This document shows, one piece after another, positions 62,679-64,000 of a stretch of DNA of 64,000 nucleotides; the stretch's first letter is position 1; the number at the start of each line of letters is the position of its first letter. Under the pieces are notes generated by a model. It did no database searches. It had not been told where the DNA came from and saw only the letters and a program-made list of their open reading frames with translations. A program made the position numbers and the translations under genes. The stretch is from Pseudodesulfovibrio thermohalotolerans. Its GTDB lineage: Bacteria; Desulfobacterota; Desulfovibrionia; Desulfovibrionales; Desulfovibrionaceae. Location of the stretch: contig NZ_CP120635.1 of the NCBI RefSeq assembly GCF_021353295.2, forward strand, positions 910,001-974,000. The letters run 5' to 3'.

Positions 62679-63263
62679 CTACCTGAATTTGTCCACGCTT
62701 TCCCTCAGCAGAGCTTTGTCTTTGATGTTCTCCCTCCAATACTGCGAGCCCATCATCATGTCCTTCCTGAGCTGGCCGACGTTGATCGCCTTTCTCAAGA
62801 ACGCCACGATCTCTTTCCACGACTTCGCCGAGACCTTGTCGAAATTCCCGTTGAGGACCTTCGTGAAGTGGGATCGGCTGTAGCCGGACTGCTGCTGGTA
62901 GTACGGTGCGCTCATGCGGTCTGACTTGTAGAAGGCGAAGTAGGCGCGGACCTGGGCAAGGAAGTCGAGGTCCTTGGCGAGCTTGCGGAACGCCTCGTTC
63001 CAAGAGTCTTGCTTGCTGTGTTCGATGTCGCTGAGGTGCATGCGCGTCGTGAGAATCTTGATCTCGTCTACGCCTTCCACTTGGTCGACGAGGTTGATGG
63101 CGTTGCCTGCCCACTTGCAGGCGTGGCAACGGGCGACGCCGTTGTCGCGGTACTCCCTGAACGCGTGCTTGCCGCAGAACGGGCAGACGAGGTTACCGCC
63201 CTTGATGGTCGAGTCGAGGCCGAGATCGGCGAAAAGTTCCTTGAAGTCGATGCTTTCTAACAT
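62679..63263 (-). CDS. CHC2-type zinc-finger protein (primase-like)
   Basis: The 194-aa protein has a DnaG-type zinc ribbon near its N-terminus (LVCPFCGKHAFREY, then RCHACKWAGNAINLV), the part of primases that recognises template DNA. The remaining region (helical; YYQQQSGYSRSHFTKVLNGN) has no toprim motifs, so it is not a complete primase. It may be a phage-type initiator or a regulator with a zinc ribbon plus a helix-turn-helix (SRSHFTKVLNG). ATG at 63263 follows AGGGAGGATGCA. It stands alone between terminator and the XRE gene. Confidence 0.75.
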   Translation of the reverse strand: MLESIDFKELFADLGLDSTIKGGNLVCPFCGKHAFREYRDNGVARCHACKWAGNAINLVDQVEGVDEIKILTTRMHLSDIEHSKQDSWNEAFRKLAKDLDFLAQVRAYFAFYKSDRMSAPYYQQQSGYSRSHFTKVLNGNFDKVSAKSWKEIVAFLRKAINVGQLRKDMMMGSQYWRENIKDKALLRESVDKFR

Positions 63264-63361
63264 TGCATCCTCCCTTATTACATATAGTTATAGAGCCAGA
63301 GCCGGGCTTGCGGGCGGTCCGCAAGCCTCTCTAGTTCTATTTATGTAGGCAGACAGGATGT

Positions 63362-63688
63362 TCAGTTCACGATGTCAGAAGCAAAGCCGTAGACGGCGCA
63401 GAGGTCCTCATCAGACGCTGATTCGATGATTTTGTGGAGCTTCTGGACGAGCTCCTTACGGTCTATTTCGTAATCGTGGGAGGTGTCGAGCAGCTTAAAG
63501 GTCTCGACCTCAAGTGCTGTCGCGATCTGGCCGAGGTTCTTGATCGAGATGTTGTTCGATCCCCTCTCGACCTCGCCGAGGTACTTGTCGTTCAGGCCAG
63601 CCAACTCTGCGAGCTGGCTCTGCGATAAGCCCTTCTCCTTACGAAATTCCCGAATGCGTTTGCCGAGCTTGAGCAGGATATCGTCCAT
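63362..63688 (-). CDS. XRE-family transcriptional regulator
   Basis: The 108-aa protein has a full lambda-repressor-type HTH (LGKRIREFRKEKGLSQSQLA and GLNDKYLGEVERGSNNISIK) and a short C-terminal helical dimerisation part. ATG lies behind GGAGGAAGATT. Two GGATATATCC-like dyads are in the divergent promoter region next to it, so it very likely represses its own gene and the TM2-domain gene on the right, and perhaps the element's early genes. Confidence 0.88.
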   Translation of the reverse strand: MDDILLKLGKRIREFRKEKGLSQSQLAELAGLNDKYLGEVERGSNNISIKNLGQIATALEVETFKLLDTSHDYEIDRKELVQKLHKIIESASDEDLCAVYGFASDIVN

Positions 63689-63708
63689 AATCTTCCTCCA
63701 AATTATGG

Positions 63709-63775
63709 ATATATCCGGCTTACTCGAATGTGGACCTGATATATATTTACTTTTCTAAATAGGGTGGATATATCG
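63709..63775. promoter_or_regulatory. Divergent operators for the XRE regulator
   Basis: The dyad GGATATATCC is at 63709-63718 and a one-mismatch copy GGATATATCG at 63766-63775, 57 bases apart. A further half-site CTGATATATAT lies between them. They sit between two divergent genes, where XRE regulators commonly bind. Confidence 0.65.
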
Positions 63776-63828
63776 GTGTCTGGTCTTGATAGTTGCAACT
63801 TTCGAACAGAAGACAAGGAGAACTCGAC

Positions 63829-64000
63829 ATGACGCAAGACACCACGGAGCAGGCAGCAGGCCAGGGACAGCAGAATATCAACGTCAACGTGAACGCAGGC
63901 GGCGGGAGTCGTTACATGACCGTGGCTTCCGAGAAGAGTCGGAAGACCGCGCTGATCGCATGCCTGATCGGCGGCATAATTGGTGCGCACCACTTTTACG
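63829..64000 (+). CDS. TM2-domain protein, 5' part (runs off window)
   Basis: The ATG at 63829 behind AAGGAGAACTCGAC opens MTQDTTEQAAGQGQQNINVN, a polar Gln/Asn-rich stretch, then SEKSRKTALIACLIGGIIGAHHFY, the beginning of a TM2 domain (two helices with a GxxGAHxFY turn). The gene continues beyond the window. TM2 proteins are small membrane proteins of uncertain role, often carried on phages and integrative elements. Confidence 0.82.
   Translation, partial: MTQDTTEQAAGQGQQNINVNVNAGGGSRYMTVASEKSRKTALIACLIGGIIGAHHFY

Overview
The window looks like an accessory-rich stretch of chromosome from a strictly anaerobic, sulfate-reducer-like delta-proteobacterium (Desulfovibrio / Pseudodesulfovibrio type). 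The assignment rests on gene style only: a DMSO-reductase family Mo enzyme with accessory Fe-S protein, short Rhs proteins of the kind common in Desulfovibrionaceae, class III ribonucleotide reductase genes, and a GC-rich core interrupted by AT-richer islands. It has not been tested by any search.

Layout. 1-2710: 3' part of a 23S rRNA gene, the 5S gene and the rrn terminator. 2723-5719: a pile of insertion sequences (an apparently intact IS110/IS1111-type element, a truncated ISL3 element and an IS3 remnant) that has removed the start of a lactate/glycolate-type Fe-S oxidase subunit gene (to 6948). 7100-12791 (minus): a Mo-bisPGD oxidoreductase operon dmsA-dmsB-dmsC-torD-ferredoxin behind a sigma-54-like promoter. 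12978-16999 (minus): its likely control system, a hybrid sensor kinase and an NtrC-type regulator. A 17-bp palindrome TTCCA-N7-TGGAA occurs upstream of dmsA and twice, 42 bp apart, upstream of the kinase. 17812-27393 (minus): a nine-gene ureide (allantoin/hydantoin) operon made of a polyamine-type ABC importer, racemase, allantoinase, allantoate amidohydrolase, a divergent ketol-acid-reductoisomerase-like protein and ureidoglycine aminohydrolase. It is controlled by a divergent FadR-type GntR regulator (27804-28544) with TGGT-N3-ACCA operators.

28545-35470: decayed prophage (repressor split by an amber codon, Mu-like transposase remnant) followed by contact-dependent-inhibition debris: an orphan CdiA C-terminal half with its immunity gene, then a second displaced toxin tip plus Imm40-like immunity gene lying between two 340-bp repeats derived from a REP-associated transposase.

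35475-64000: islands at a tRNA-Thr(CGT) gene. Three direct copies of the tRNA 3' half, each followed by its own terminator (35475, 39014, 56261), and one inverted copy (48955) mark successive integrations. Between them lie an RRM protein and a DEAD-box helicase; a primase/AlpA remnant; a ParD/ParE pair with a nonsense-mutated toxin; two homologous short Rhs loci with different toxin tips; an nrdG-nrdD-nucleotide kinase cassette; two complete IS3 elements and an ISL3 element; a truncated tyrosine recombinase beside a perfect 12-6-12 inverted repeat; and a compact DNA phosphorothioation operon (dndC, small protein, dndD, dndE fused to a HerA-like ATPase). The right end (58858-64000) is an integrative-element backbone: integrase, AlpA-like protein, short second recombinase, zinc-finger primase-like protein, XRE repressor and the start of a TM2-domain gene.

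How it fits together: the left 28 kb is mostly metabolism (anaerobic respiration, ureide nitrogen use) with clear regulatory logic. The right 35 kb is a hotspot where tandem elements at one tRNA gene carry competition (Rhs/CDI), defence (Dnd) and nucleotide-metabolism cargo, heavily reworked by insertion sequences.
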